Below, piece after piece: positions 8,567 through 17,413 of a stretch of DNA of 64,000 bases. The DNA comes from Muribaculaceae bacterium (lineage in GTDB: Bacteria > Bacteroidota > Bacteroidia > Bacteroidales > Muribaculaceae): assembly GCA_022510425.1 (NCBI GenBank), contig JAFLTO010000002.1, positions 124,001 to 188,000 on the forward strand, given 5' to 3'. The notes beneath the pieces are model-generated. The model was not told where the DNA came from and made no database searches. It saw nothing but the letters and a program-made list of their open reading frames with translations. How positions within the stretch are numbered: the first letter of the stretch is position 1; the number at the start of each line of letters is the position of its first letter. The position numbers and the translations under genes are program-made.

Positions 8567-9256
8567 ATGGTTAAAATCAGGGAATATAACGCCGATGATA
8601 AAATGATATCTTTGATTTCCAACGACTATAGACTTTTACAGGTGCTCAGTCGGTTTGGAATTCCATTGGGTTTCAGTGATAAAACCATACGTGAAGTTTG
8701 CAATGACGAAGGTGTGGATTGCAACACTTTCCTCTCGGTGGTGAATTTCTTAAACGGAGGTAAGGAATCTGTAACTTCTGCAGAGAACCTTTCCCTGCCA
8801 TCCCTACTCCATTATCTCAAACAAAGCCATATATATTTTTTGGATTTTTATCTCCCTTCAATAAGAAGAAAACTTCTGGATGGAATCACACTCAAAGACT
8901 CCGACGTTTCTTTTCTTATCATCAAATTGTTTGATGAATATGTCGATAGCATCAGGGAACATATGGAAGAAGAGGAAAGGCATCTTTTCAAACATGTGGA
9001 GTGTTTGACATCCAATTCTTTTTCTTCGCAAAATGATTTCCCGGTTTATAGCCGACATCATGAGGAGGTGGGATCTAAATTGCGTGAACTTAAAAATATC
9101 ATCATAAAATATTGTCCTCCCGATTCCAGTGCCAATCTACTAAATGCCGCCTTATATGATATTTATAGGTGTGAAGAAGAACTTGACGGACATTGCAGAA
9201 TTGAAGACGAACTATTGCTCCCGGCAATGAATCAGCACATAAAAAAGCTATCTTAA
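8567..9256 (+). CDS. Hemerythrin domain-containing protein
   Basis: The start MVKIREYNADDKM at 8567 gives 229 residues; an upstream in-frame TTG would run through the leader hairpin and was rejected. The N-terminal 70 residues are helical and resemble the ScdA/DUF542-type domain seen in RIC/YtfE-like proteins. The rest is a hemerythrin-type four-helix bundle with a spread of possible diiron ligands: His82 or His88, His132, Glu136, His164/165, His209 and Glu213. Such proteins sense or handle O2, NO or iron in repair of Fe-S clusters. The next gene, a LuxR-type regulator, begins 12 nt downstream, which suggests a sensing or response pair. The specific ligand is unknown. Confidence 0.85.
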   Translation: MVKIREYNADDKMISLISNDYRLLQVLSRFGIPLGFSDKTIREVCNDEGVDCNTFLSVVNFLNGGKESVTSAENLSLPSLLHYLKQSHIYFLDFYLPSIRRKLLDGITLKDSDVSFLIIKLFDEYVDSIREHMEEEERHLFKHVECLTSNSFSSQNDFPVYSRHHEEVGSKLRELKNIIIKYCPPDSSANLLNAALYDIYRCEEELDGHCRIEDELLLPAMNQHIKKLS

Positions 9257-9268
9257 GGTTTTAATATC

Positions 9269-9871
9269 ATGTCTTCTACCAAAACATATAAGATTGTTAT
9301 TGCTGAAACCGCGCCAATTATCTTGTCGGGTATAGTTAGTTGTCTTAAAAACATTAAAGATTTTCATCCATCAATTATCGAGGTGGATTCATCTGAGTCT
9401 CTTTTCGATTCCATAGTTTCTGACAGTATTGATCTACTCATTGTGAACCCCACTTTCGGAGGTCTGCTTCACCCGGGGGAAATCAGAAAATCGAGTCTTA
9501 ATCCGGATATTAAGATTTTTGCGATCGAGATAAGCAAATTAAACCGTGCTACTCTGGCTTTATACGACGGTCATCTTCATGTCACCGATGATCTCTCAGA
9601 AATCCGTAATAAGATTTTAGCGGCAATCAAACTTGAAAATGATGAGACTGATGAAAAGGAATCTCTTTCATCCAGAGAAAAAGAGATTATTTCACATGTG
9701 GTCAAGGGATTCACTAATCAGGAGATTGCCGACAAGTTGTTCCTATCGGTGCATACTGTAATGACCCACCGAAGAAATATTGCAAGAAAACTTCAAATCC
9801 ATTCAGCTACCGGTCTCACTATATACGCAATTGTCAATAAAATTGTGGATCTCTCTGAAATCAAACTTTGA
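9269..9871 (+). CDS. LuxR-family transcription regulator with a degenerate receiver domain
   Basis: A 200-residue protein with a receiver-like fold (about 1-120) and a C-terminal LuxR/GerE helix-turn-helix (about 133-195; LSSREKEIISHVVKGFTNQE and SVHTVMTHRRNIARKL). The receiver lacks normal phosphorylation residues. The acidic pair after strand 1 is Glu13-Thr14 instead of Asp-Asp, the acceptor position in DLLIVNPTF is Asn60, and no conserved Lys is evident after strand 5. It therefore probably does not work by phosphotransfer. It is co-transcribed with the hemerythrin gene 12 nt upstream, which may provide or share its signal. No histidine kinase is nearby. Confidence 0.88.
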   Translation: MSSTKTYKIVIAETAPIILSGIVSCLKNIKDFHPSIIEVDSSESLFDSIVSDSIDLLIVNPTFGGLLHPGEIRKSSLNPDIKIFAIEISKLNRATLALYDGHLHVTDDLSEIRNKILAAIKLENDETDEKESLSSREKEIISHVVKGFTNQEIADKLFLSVHTVMTHRRNIARKLQIHSATGLTIYAIVNKIVDLSEIKL

Positions 9872-9977
9872 GGATTATTTATCAGCTGCTTTTAGTTTGT
9901 TTTAACAAAAGATGGAACATTCATTGCTTGAAATTATGTAATTCTATGTAACTTTACACTTTCTCAAAAGTATTTGA

Positions 9978-12413
9978 ATGTCCTTTAATTTAAAAAATAA
10001 GAGAACAAGCCTCCCTGAAATACAAGAAAAAAAATCTCGAAGAAATAAAAATATCGTCACTTTATTATGGTCGGTTTTTATTTCATTGGGATGTATAGCC
10101 GGCATTGTTCTACTATTGATTTACAATGGAGTAATAGGGTATATGCCCCCTATCGAAGAACTCGAAGACCCTCACGATAAATTGGCTTCAGTATTAATAG
10201 CTTCAGATGGGGAAACTGAAATGGGCCGTTATTTTTCCGGCTCCGGAAACAGAGTCAATTCTGATTTCAATTCCATTTCCCCCCATGTGGTAGATGCTCT
10301 GATTTCCACTGAAGATGAGCGTTATCTCGACCATTCCGGCATAGACTTCATAGCTTTGGGAAGAACCGGAGTCAAAACTCTTCTCATGGGAGATAAGTCT
10401 TCCGGCGGAGGATCCACAATAACCCAGCAACTTGCAAAACAACTTTATTCCCAGCCCTCTGCTAATCTATTCAAAAGAGCTCTCCAGAAACCTATCGAAT
10501 GGATGATTTCCATAAAATTGGAAAGATTTTACACTAAAGAGGAAATCATTGCAATGTATCTCAACCGTTTTGATTTCCTGAACAATGCGGTGGGAATAAA
10601 AACTGCAGCCAATGTTTATTTCAATAAAGAACCCGCGGATTTAAAGGTGGAAGAGGCTGCCATGTTGGTTGGTATGCTAAAAAACCCAAGCCTTTACAAT
10701 CCTGTGCGTTTCCCGGAGAGAACCCGTGAAAGACGTAATGTGGTCTTGGAACAAATGTATAAAGCCGGAAAACTTTCTAAGGAGAAAGCGGATTCTTTGA
10801 AACAACTTCCTTTGACCCTTGATTATCATAGAGTGGACCATAAACAAGGCATCGCTCCTTATCTTCGTGAAGAACTGCGTATGATTTTCGCCGCTCAGGA
10901 ACCGGTGAAGCCTGATCCATCTAAGTATAAAAGCAAACTGGGTTACACTTTAGCTTTAGGTCAATATAACACCGACTCTATCCAGTGGGCTGATAATCCT
11001 TTATATGGATGGATTAAAAAGAATCCTAAGCCTGATGGCACATATTATGATATTTATTCTGACGGGCTTAAAATATACACCACTATCGACACGCGTATGC
11101 AGGAATATGCGGAAGAAGCGGTGTATAAACATCTCGGTGGCACCCTTCAGCCTGCCTTCTTCAAAGAAAAAGCCGGACAAACCACAGGTCCTTACACCAC
11201 GAATGCCGCAGAATTGTCACGTTCCGGTGTTATGAATCTCATTGAAAATGCAATGAAGCAGACTGAAAGATGGAGATTGATGAAAAAAGCCGGATATTCT
11301 GAAGAGCAAATAAAAGCCTCTTTCCAAGAACCTTATCAAATGGATATTTTCGCATATGAAGAAAAGGATGGTAAATACAAGCCGGGAAGCAAGACGGTGA
11401 CGATGACTCCATACGACTCTCTCTTATATATGAAATCCATTTTGAGGACGGGCATGATGAGCATGGATCCGGCCACAGGTTATGTCAAGGCTTATGTTGG
11501 TGGACCCGATTATTCTTATTTCCAATACGACATGGTGTCACGCGGTAGACGCCAAATCGGCTCAACAGCAAAACCCTTTCTTTATACTCTCGCAATGGAG
11601 CAGGACTTTACTCCCTGTTCTATGTTCCTCAATTCTCAACCCACATTCGGTAACTGGTCACCAAGAAATTCCGGATCTTCAAGGATTGGTGAAATGGTTG
11701 ACCTTCGCTGGGCTCTCACCAACTCCAACAACTGGATCTCTGCCCGACTTGTCTACGAATTGGGAGCCAAAGCCCTTGCCAGCAAGATGAGAATGTTTGG
11801 TGTTACGGGGCATATCGACGAGACGCTTCCTTTGGCATTGGGCACTGTTGACGTTCCCATAAAAGAAATGGTGAGTGGCTACACCACTTTCGCCAACAAG
11901 GGTCTTAGGGTGGATCCCATTTTTGTAACTCGCATTGAAGACAATCAAGGCAATATAATTTACAATGCCACACCTCACCGTACTGAAGTTACAGGAGAAG
12001 ATGCATATTATAAAATATTGTCTATTCTTATGAATGTAGTAGATGGTGGAACCGCTGCAAGTCTTCGAAGCCGGTATGGTATCAAGGCCCAGATGGGAGG
12101 CAAGACCGGTACAACCAATTCTAATTCCGACTCATGGTTTATGGGATTCACTCCGGAATTGGTAACCGGTGTTTGGGTCGGTGGCGAAGAAAGGTATATC
12201 CACTTCAACACGATGGCTCTTGGTCAAGGAGCCAGGGCAGCCTTACCAATCTATGGTTATTATATGCAAAGTGTCTACAATGATTCAAAACTCCCCTACT
12301 CACAAGACACCCGTTTTGAATTCCCCTCTGATTTCAATCCTTGCAGGGGTGAAGTCTATGAAAACATCGGTGAGGAAAGAATCGAAGAATTCACCGAAGG
12401 AATCTTCGATTAA
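9978..12413 (+). CDS. Class A penicillin-binding protein (PBP1a-like transglycosylase/transpeptidase)
   Basis: An 811-residue bifunctional cell-wall synthase. A short basic cytoplasmic tail is followed by one membrane segment (about 26-48) and a periplasmic GT51 domain. The catalytic Glu112 lies in TEDERYLDHSGIDF, followed by SSGGGSTITQQLAKQLY. The transpeptidase domain carries GSTAKPF (SxxK), SNNW (SxN) and GGKTGTT (KTG). It polymerises lipid II into glycan and cross-links it. The length fits the family. It stands alone: the upstream 100 bp are AT-rich, and a strong hairpin terminator follows. Confidence 0.95.
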   Translation: MSFNLKNKRTSLPEIQEKKSRRNKNIVTLLWSVFISLGCIAGIVLLLIYNGVIGYMPPIEELEDPHDKLASVLIASDGETEMGRYFSGSGNRVNSDFNSISPHVVDALISTEDERYLDHSGIDFIALGRTGVKTLLMGDKSSGGGSTITQQLAKQLYSQPSANLFKRALQKPIEWMISIKLERFYTKEEIIAMYLNRFDFLNNAVGIKTAANVYFNKEPADLKVEEAAMLVGMLKNPSLYNPVRFPERTRERRNVVLEQMYKAGKLSKEKADSLKQLPLTLDYHRVDHKQGIAPYLREELRMIFAAQEPVKPDPSKYKSKLGYTLALGQYNTDSIQWADNPLYGWIKKNPKPDGTYYDIYSDGLKIYTTIDTRMQEYAEEAVYKHLGGTLQPAFFKEKAGQTTGPYTTNAAELSRSGVMNLIENAMKQTERWRLMKKAGYSEEQIKASFQEPYQMDIFAYEEKDGKYKPGSKTVTMTPYDSLLYMKSILRTGMMSMDPATGYVKAYVGGPDYSYFQYDMVSRGRRQIGSTAKPFLYTLAMEQDFTPCSMFLNSQPTFGNWSPRNSGSSRIGEMVDLRWALTNSNNWISARLVYELGAKALASKMRMFGVTGHIDETLPLALGTVDVPIKEMVSGYTTFANKGLRVDPIFVTRIEDNQGNIIYNATPHRTEVTGEDAYYKILSILMNVVDGGTAASLRSRYGIKAQMGGKTGTTNSNSDSWFMGFTPELVTGVWVGGEERYIHFNTMALGQGARAALPIYGYYMQSVYNDSKLPYSQDTRFEFPSDFNPCRGEVYENIGEERIEEFTEGIFD

Positions 12414-12435
12414 AAGAAACAGAAACAAACATAAA

Positions 12436-12478
12436 GAACCCTGACATCTAATTGCAGATATCAGGGTTCATCTTTTTA
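12436..12478 (+). terminator. Intrinsic terminator after the penicillin-binding protein gene
   Basis: GAACCCTGACATCT (12436-12449) pairs with AGATATCAGGGTTC (12456-12469), 14 bp with one mismatch, followed by ATCTTTTTAT. Confidence 0.85.
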
Positions 12479-12537
12479 TAATCCCATCCCTAATCCCTAA
12501 TACTCCATCCCTTATCCCTCACACCTCACCCCTATTT
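12479..12537 (+). repeat. G-free CCC-rich spacer, copy 1
   Basis: The plus strand has no G and repeats units such as ATCCC, TAATCCC and CATCCC. The opposite strand therefore carries many GGG runs. It lies just past a terminator and reaches the 3' end of kbl. Similar tracts occur at five other places in the window. Confidence 0.75.
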
Positions 12538-13725
12538 TATCACTCCAAGTTTTTTACCAACTTTTATAAATGCGGCCACTGCTTTGTCTATCTGTTCTTT
12601 TGTATGAGCGGCAGATAACTGTACCCTTATTCTTGCCTGACCTTTGGGAACTACGGGATAATAAAAACCGGTGACATATACTCCCTCCTTTTGCATTTCG
12701 GCGGCAAAATCTTGCGATAATTTTGCATCATAAAGCATCACGGCACAGATAGCACTTTGCGTAGGTTTGATATCAAAGCCCGCGTTCTCCATCTTTTCTT
12801 TGAAATACTTCACATTTTCCACAAGTTTATCATGCAAATCATTGCTTTCCTTAAGAATATTAAGCATTTCAAGACTTGCACCCACGATTGCCGGAGTCAC
12901 TGAATTGGAAAAAAGATAGGGGCGTGAACGTTGACGGAGCATATCAATTATTTCTTTCTTTCCCGTGGTGAATCCACCCATAGCACCACCAAAAGCCTTA
13001 CCTAATGTACCTGTGAAAATGTCGATTTTACCGTAGCAATCAAATTGCTCGGCTACACCATGGCCGGTTTTACCTACAACTCCGGCTGAATGGCTTTCAT
13101 CCACCATGACCAGAGCATCATATTTTTCAGCAAGTTCACATATATTATCCATGGGGGCAACATTCCCATCCATAGAGAAGACACCGTCGGTGGCTATGAT
13201 TTTGAATCTGCAATCTTTTGCTTCTTTGAGACATCTTTCCAGATCTTCCATGTCGGCATTCTTATATCTGAAACGTTTTGCCTTGCTCAATCTGACTCCA
13301 TCTATAATTGAAGCATGGTTGAGAGAATCGCTTATTATGGCATCTTCTTCTGTAAACAATGGTTCGAAAAGACCACCGTTTGCATCAAAACATGCGGCAT
13401 AAAGAATGGTGTCTTCAGTCTTGAAATAATCGCTTATCGCTCTTTCAAGTTCTTTATGCAAGTCTTGAGTGCCACAAATGAATCTCACCGAAGCCATGCC
13501 ATATCCCCTTGTATCCATAGCCTTCTTAGCGGCTTCAATTAAACGGGCGTCGTCTGCAAGTCCAAGATAATTATTGGCACAGAAGTTTAGGACCTCTCCT
13601 GGGGTGTTTTCTACATCTATTGCAGCACCTTGTGGTGAATCGATTATTCTCTCGTTCTTGTAAAGTCCCGCGCTTTTTATGTCAGCAAGTTCCTTTTCAA
13701 GATGTTCTTTGAATTTTCCGTACAT
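12532..13725 (-). CDS. kbl: Glycine C-acetyltransferase (2-amino-3-ketobutyrate CoA ligase)
   Basis: This 397-residue PLP enzyme splits 2-amino-3-oxobutyrate with CoA into glycine and acetyl-CoA, the second step of threonine breakdown. It belongs to the alpha-oxoamine synthases. The PLP lysine is Lys243 in GTLGKAFGGAMGG, with VDESHSAGVVGKTG upstream (208-221) and the substrate loop NNYLGL (51-56). The length is standard. The gene for the first step, threonine dehydrogenase, is divergent, 155 bp away, so the two form a unit with a shared control region. Confidence 0.95.
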   Translation of the reverse strand: MYGKFKEHLEKELADIKSAGLYKNERIIDSPQGAAIDVENTPGEVLNFCANNYLGLADDARLIEAAKKAMDTRGYGMASVRFICGTQDLHKELERAISDYFKTEDTILYAACFDANGGLFEPLFTEEDAIISDSLNHASIIDGVRLSKAKRFRYKNADMEDLERCLKEAKDCRFKIIATDGVFSMDGNVAPMDNICELAEKYDALVMVDESHSAGVVGKTGHGVAEQFDCYGKIDIFTGTLGKAFGGAMGGFTTGKKEIIDMLRQRSRPYLFSNSVTPAIVGASLEMLNILKESNDLHDKLVENVKYFKEKMENAGFDIKPTQSAICAVMLYDAKLSQDFAAEMQKEGVYVTGFYYPVVPKGQARIRVQLSAAHTKEQIDKAVAAFIKVGKKLGVIK

Positions 13726-13758
13726 AGATTAAGATTTTATTGTTATAATTTATTCAAC

Positions 13759-13797
13759 CAAAATTAAGTAATTTTACCCAAATTTGCGTTATATTTG
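13759..13797. promoter_or_regulatory. Divergent -7 boxes between kbl and threonine dehydrogenase
   Basis: TAATTTTG lies on the minus strand at 13759-13766 (toward kbl) and TATATTTG on the plus strand at 13790-13797 (toward the dehydrogenase). They are 23 bp apart and point outward, so the two promoters must overlap. A -33 TTG is not clear for either. Confidence 0.5.
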
Positions 13798-13880
13798 CAT
13801 ATCTAATTTTACAATTGCCATAATAAACACAATCAAGATAATGTTAACCATACATTATTCTATCTAATTGCCATAATATC

Positions 13881-14858
13881 ATGAAGAATATCCTGATCAT
13901 CGGAGCCACTGGACAGATCGGGTCCGAACTTACAATGAAATTAAGAGGATTATATCCTAACGGTAATGTGGTTGCCGGGTATATTCCCGGAGCAGAGCCC
14001 AAAGGCGTTTTGTTGGAAAGCGGGCCCTCAGCTGTGGTTGACATCACCAATCCGGCACAAATTGCTGTTGCCGTTGAAAAATATAAAATCGATACCATCT
14101 ATAATTTGGCTGCCGTGTTGAGCGCTGTAGCTGAAATCAAACCTCAATTGGCTTGGCATATCGGTGTCTGCGGTCTTTTCAATGTGCTCGAGGTTGCCCG
14201 TGAAAAAAAATGTGCTGTCTTCACTCCAAGTTCTATAGGGTCTTTCGGCCCCGGCACTCCTAAAGTCTTGACACCTCAAGACACAATTCAACGTCCCACC
14301 ACTATGTATGGTGTTACTAAAGTCACCGGCGAACTCTTGTCAGATTATTATGCTAAAAGATTCGGTGTCGACACACGTTCAGTACGTTTCCCGGGTTTGA
14401 TCTCTTATGCGACTCCTCCGGGGGGTGGCACCACAGATTATGCAGTGGATATTTATTATTCCGCTTGTAAAGGTGAAAAATTTTATTGCCCTGTAAAACC
14501 GGGCACTTTCATGGATATGATGTATATGCCCGATGCATTGAGAGCTGCCGTAGAAATTATGGAGGCCGATCCGGCAAGACTTATACATAGGAATTCTTTC
14601 AATATCGCGTCAATGAGTTTCGATCCTGAAATGATTTATGACAAGATAAAGGAATATGTTCCTGATTTTGAAATGGAATATAAGATCGATCCTTTGAGAC
14701 AAGACATTGCTGATTCGTGGCCCGACAGTTTAGATGATTCTTGTGCAAGATACGAATGGGATTGGAAACCGGAATACGATCTTGATGCCATGACTAAAGA
14801 TATGCTGAATCATCTAAGCCTAAAATTTCAAGAACATCTCCATGCTGAATTCGCATAA
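13881..14858 (+). CDS. L-threonine 3-dehydrogenase, SDR/epimerase type
   Basis: A 325-residue extended SDR protein. The NAD-binding loop GATGQIGSEL is at residues 8-17, Ser117-Ser118 and the YxxxK pair Tyr143/Lys147 (MYGVTK) form the catalytic site. It resembles the epimerase-like threonine dehydrogenases known in Bacteroidetes and some other bacteria, which are unrelated to zinc-type Tdh. It oxidises L-threonine to 2-amino-3-oxobutyrate, the substrate of the divergent kbl product. That pairing is the main reason for the specific call; otherwise it would be just an NAD-dependent epimerase/dehydratase. Confidence 0.9.
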   Translation: MKNILIIGATGQIGSELTMKLRGLYPNGNVVAGYIPGAEPKGVLLESGPSAVVDITNPAQIAVAVEKYKIDTIYNLAAVLSAVAEIKPQLAWHIGVCGLFNVLEVAREKKCAVFTPSSIGSFGPGTPKVLTPQDTIQRPTTMYGVTKVTGELLSDYYAKRFGVDTRSVRFPGLISYATPPGGGTTDYAVDIYYSACKGEKFYCPVKPGTFMDMMYMPDALRAAVEIMEADPARLIHRNSFNIASMSFDPEMIYDKIKEYVPDFEMEYKIDPLRQDIADSWPDSLDDSCARYEWDWKPEYDLDAMTKDMLNHLSLKFQEHLHAEFA

Positions 14859-14885
14859 TTTAAATTTTTGTTAAATAGCCACATG

Positions 14886-14919
14886 AAACCGAAAACTAAA
14901 TTAGTTTTCGGTTTTTTTT
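14886..14919 (+). terminator. Intrinsic terminator after threonine dehydrogenase
   Basis: AAACCGAAAACTAA (14886-14899) is perfectly complementary to 14901-14914, followed directly by a run of T to 14919. Confidence 0.9.
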
Positions 14920-14952
14920 ATCTAATTTCGCAAACTATCAGAACACTATGAA

Positions 14953-16281
14953 ATGAAAAGATTTTATTTTTCTATAATTATAATTTCATTACTGGCTTTC
15001 CTATTTCCCAATTTTATATCAGCCCAAACTCATATTCTTTCCCGACAGCAATGCCTTGAAATCGCATTGCAGGACAATCCAACAGTTAAAATAGCTGATT
15101 GGGAAGTTAAGAAAGTCAACTATGCTAAGAAAGAAACTCTGGCTTCTGTCTTTCCTTCTATAGATTTTTCCACTGCTTATCAACGTTCTATTGAACTTCA
15201 GACTATTCGTATGGACTTCGGAGGTGAAAGCCAGAGCCTCAAGATGGGTTCCGATAATACTTGGAATATTGGTTTTTCCGCTTCTTTACCATTGATAGCG
15301 CCCACTCTCTGGAAGGCAATAGACATCTCCGACACCCAGATTCTTGCTTCGCTTGAAGATGCACGGGCCTCAAGACTCGATTTGGTGAATCAGGTTAACA
15401 AGGCTTATTATGCCCTCATGCTGGCGGTGGCCTCAAAGGCTGTGATACAACAGAATTATGATGTGGCCCTTTTCAATGCCGACATTTATCAAAAGCAGTT
15501 TGAAAATGGCACAGCTTCGGAATATGATGTATTGCGTTCTTCTGTGCAGGTAAAGAATATAGAGCCTGAATTATTGCAGGCTGATATCGCCTTGAAACAA
15601 TGCCAGCTGCAACTTAAGGTGCTGATGGGAATATCTTCCGAATACGATATAATGCCTGACATTTCTTTAAATGACCTCACGGATGAAATGTGGGCTTATC
15701 CCATAGATAATTCCATTTCTCTTCAAGACAACTCCTCTTTACGTTCTCTGGAGATTCAGAAAACACTTCTAAGCAAAAATGTTACCCTTAAAAAATTTGC
15801 TTGGATACCAACTTTGGGAGCCTCTTATAATTTGTCGTGGACTTCTTTGAGCAATGGGTCGCCTTTCCGCAACCAGCAATTCAATCCCTATAGTTATGTA
15901 GGAGTGGCTCTTTCGGTGCCTATTTTTTCCGGTGGCTCTAAATTTTATGGCCTTAAACAAGCCCAGGTGCAACTGAAAGAAATTGACCTGCAAAAAGATT
16001 ATCTCATAAATTCTCTCAATATGCAAGTGGATCTTGCAATTGATAACATAAACCGGGAAGCGGCTCAAATCTCGTCAAGCAAAGAAAGTGTGTTGCAAGC
16101 CAAGAAAGCTTATGAGATCATGCAGAAAAGTTTTGAAATTGGGGCTGCCTCTTATCTGGAACTTCGTGATGCGGAGCTCGCCAACACTTCGGCACAATTA
16201 GTCTACCTCCAGGCTATTTATAATTATCTTGTCTCTTCTTCCGAGCTCGACCTTCTGCTTGGTAAAGAAAATTTAAATTAA
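14953..16281 (+). CDS. TolC family outer-membrane efflux protein
   Basis: A 442-residue protein with a signal peptide (about 1-24, cleavage after FISA). Two repeats of long amphipathic helices with short beta strands follow, as in TolC-type channels that cross the outer membrane and periplasm. The middle and end include Leu/Gln-rich helices such as SLRSLEIQKTLLSKNVTL and ASYLELRDAELANTSAQLVY. It opens a four-gene efflux operon (adaptor 18 nt downstream, then RND pump and PG0541-like protein). The substrate is unknown. Confidence 0.93.
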   Translation: MKRFYFSIIIISLLAFLFPNFISAQTHILSRQQCLEIALQDNPTVKIADWEVKKVNYAKKETLASVFPSIDFSTAYQRSIELQTIRMDFGGESQSLKMGSDNTWNIGFSASLPLIAPTLWKAIDISDTQILASLEDARASRLDLVNQVNKAYYALMLAVASKAVIQQNYDVALFNADIYQKQFENGTASEYDVLRSSVQVKNIEPELLQADIALKQCQLQLKVLMGISSEYDIMPDISLNDLTDEMWAYPIDNSISLQDNSSLRSLEIQKTLLSKNVTLKKFAWIPTLGASYNLSWTSLSNGSPFRNQQFNPYSYVGVALSVPIFSGGSKFYGLKQAQVQLKEIDLQKDYLINSLNMQVDLAIDNINREAAQISSSKESVLQAKKAYEIMQKSFEIGAASYLELRDAELANTSAQLVYLQAIYNYLVSSSELDLLLGKENLN

Positions 16282-16299
16282 TCTAACTTACTTCTCCAA

Positions 16300-17352
16300 A
16301 TGAAGAAACCATTATATTTATTAGCGATTTCCATTCTTTCTCTTTCGGCCATCTCATGCAACGGAAACAAATCGGCTAACCAAGAGGAAGAAAAAAAACC
16401 GGTTGTAAAAGTTGAAAAGGTAGACAACCGCGACGTGGTGCAAATCGGCACATACACAGCCACTGTGCAACCCGAGAATATCAACAACATCTCATCATCC
16501 ACTCCAAATAGGATAAAAGAAATTCTGGTGGATGAGGGGTATAATGTGGCTAAAGGTCAAACTGTTGCAATACTCGATGATGTGAATATAACTTCTTATG
16601 AAATACAAGTGGCTAACGCACGGGCGAACCTGGCTACCGTCCAACAGGATTACGACAGGGCCGTAAAACTTCTTCAGATAGGAGGCGGAACTCAACAAGC
16701 GGTCGACCAAATGAAACTGCAGCTCACAAATGCCGAAAATTCTTTGGCAGCAGCAGAACGTACCCTTAAAAATGTTAAAGAGAACACTATTCTTGTTTCT
16801 CCATTAAGCGGAGTGGTGACTGCCAGAAATTATGACCCGGGGGATATGACCGGAACTCTCCCTATCGTCACCGTGGCTCAGGTGAATCCGGTAAAAATTA
16901 TAATAAATGTACCTGAAAGTGAACTTTCAAAAGTTTCAAAAGGTATGCCGGCTCACATCACTTTCGACACATATGGTGATGAAGTCTTTGAAGGTGTTAT
17001 CACGATGGTCTCTCCCACCGTAGATACCAACAGTCGTACTTTCGGTGTTGAAATCGGCCTTAATAATAAGGATAACAGAGTGCTTCCCGGCATGTTTGGA
17101 CGCGTGAAACTCGAGCTCGGAAGTGCCAACCATGTTGTAGTGCCTGATAGAGCTATAGTGAAACAGCCCGGTTCCGCTAATCAATATGTCTACGTTTATC
17201 ATAATGGCATAGTATCCTACAATAAAGTTGAATTGGGTCAAAGGCTTGGAAATGCCTACGAACTCCTCTCCGGGGTGGAACCCGGAGACACTGTTGTTGT
17301 CACCGGTCAGACTAAACTCGCCGACGGAATTCCTGTAGAAATAACCCCATAA
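16300..17352 (+). CDS. RND efflux periplasmic adaptor (membrane fusion protein), lipoprotein
   Basis: A 350-residue adaptor linking an RND pump to TolC. The N-terminus is a lipoprotein signal with Cys20 in LSAISC, so it should be lipid-anchored in the inner membrane. It has the lipoyl halves (DEGYNVAKGQTVAILDD near 69-85 and TILVSPLSGVVTARNYDPGD near 163-182) around a coiled-coil hairpin of about 65 residues, then beta-barrel and membrane-proximal domains. It is followed by a 61-bp C-rich spacer and then the pump. Confidence 0.95.
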   Translation: MKKPLYLLAISILSLSAISCNGNKSANQEEEKKPVVKVEKVDNRDVVQIGTYTATVQPENINNISSSTPNRIKEILVDEGYNVAKGQTVAILDDVNITSYEIQVANARANLATVQQDYDRAVKLLQIGGGTQQAVDQMKLQLTNAENSLAAAERTLKNVKENTILVSPLSGVVTARNYDPGDMTGTLPIVTVAQVNPVKIIINVPESELSKVSKGMPAHITFDTYGDEVFEGVITMVSPTVDTNSRTFGVEIGLNNKDNRVLPGMFGRVKLELGSANHVVVPDRAIVKQPGSANQYVYVYHNGIVSYNKVELGQRLGNAYELLSGVEPGDTVVVTGQTKLADGIPVEITP

Positions 17353-17413
17353 CAACCCTTTATCCCCAATCCCTTATCCCTCATACTTCATACCTAAACC
17401 CTCATCCTGACAC
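17353..17413 (+). repeat. CCC-rich spacer, copy 2
   Basis: The 61 bp between adaptor and pump contain a single G on the plus strand and repeat units such as AATCCC and TATCCC. This is the leader of the pump start codon and has no purine-rich ribosome site. Confidence 0.7.

Noticed and set aside
12479..12537. Telomere-like CCCTAA repeat
   Set aside because: Units are irregular and internal to a bacterial chromosome; better described as degenerate C-rich spacer.
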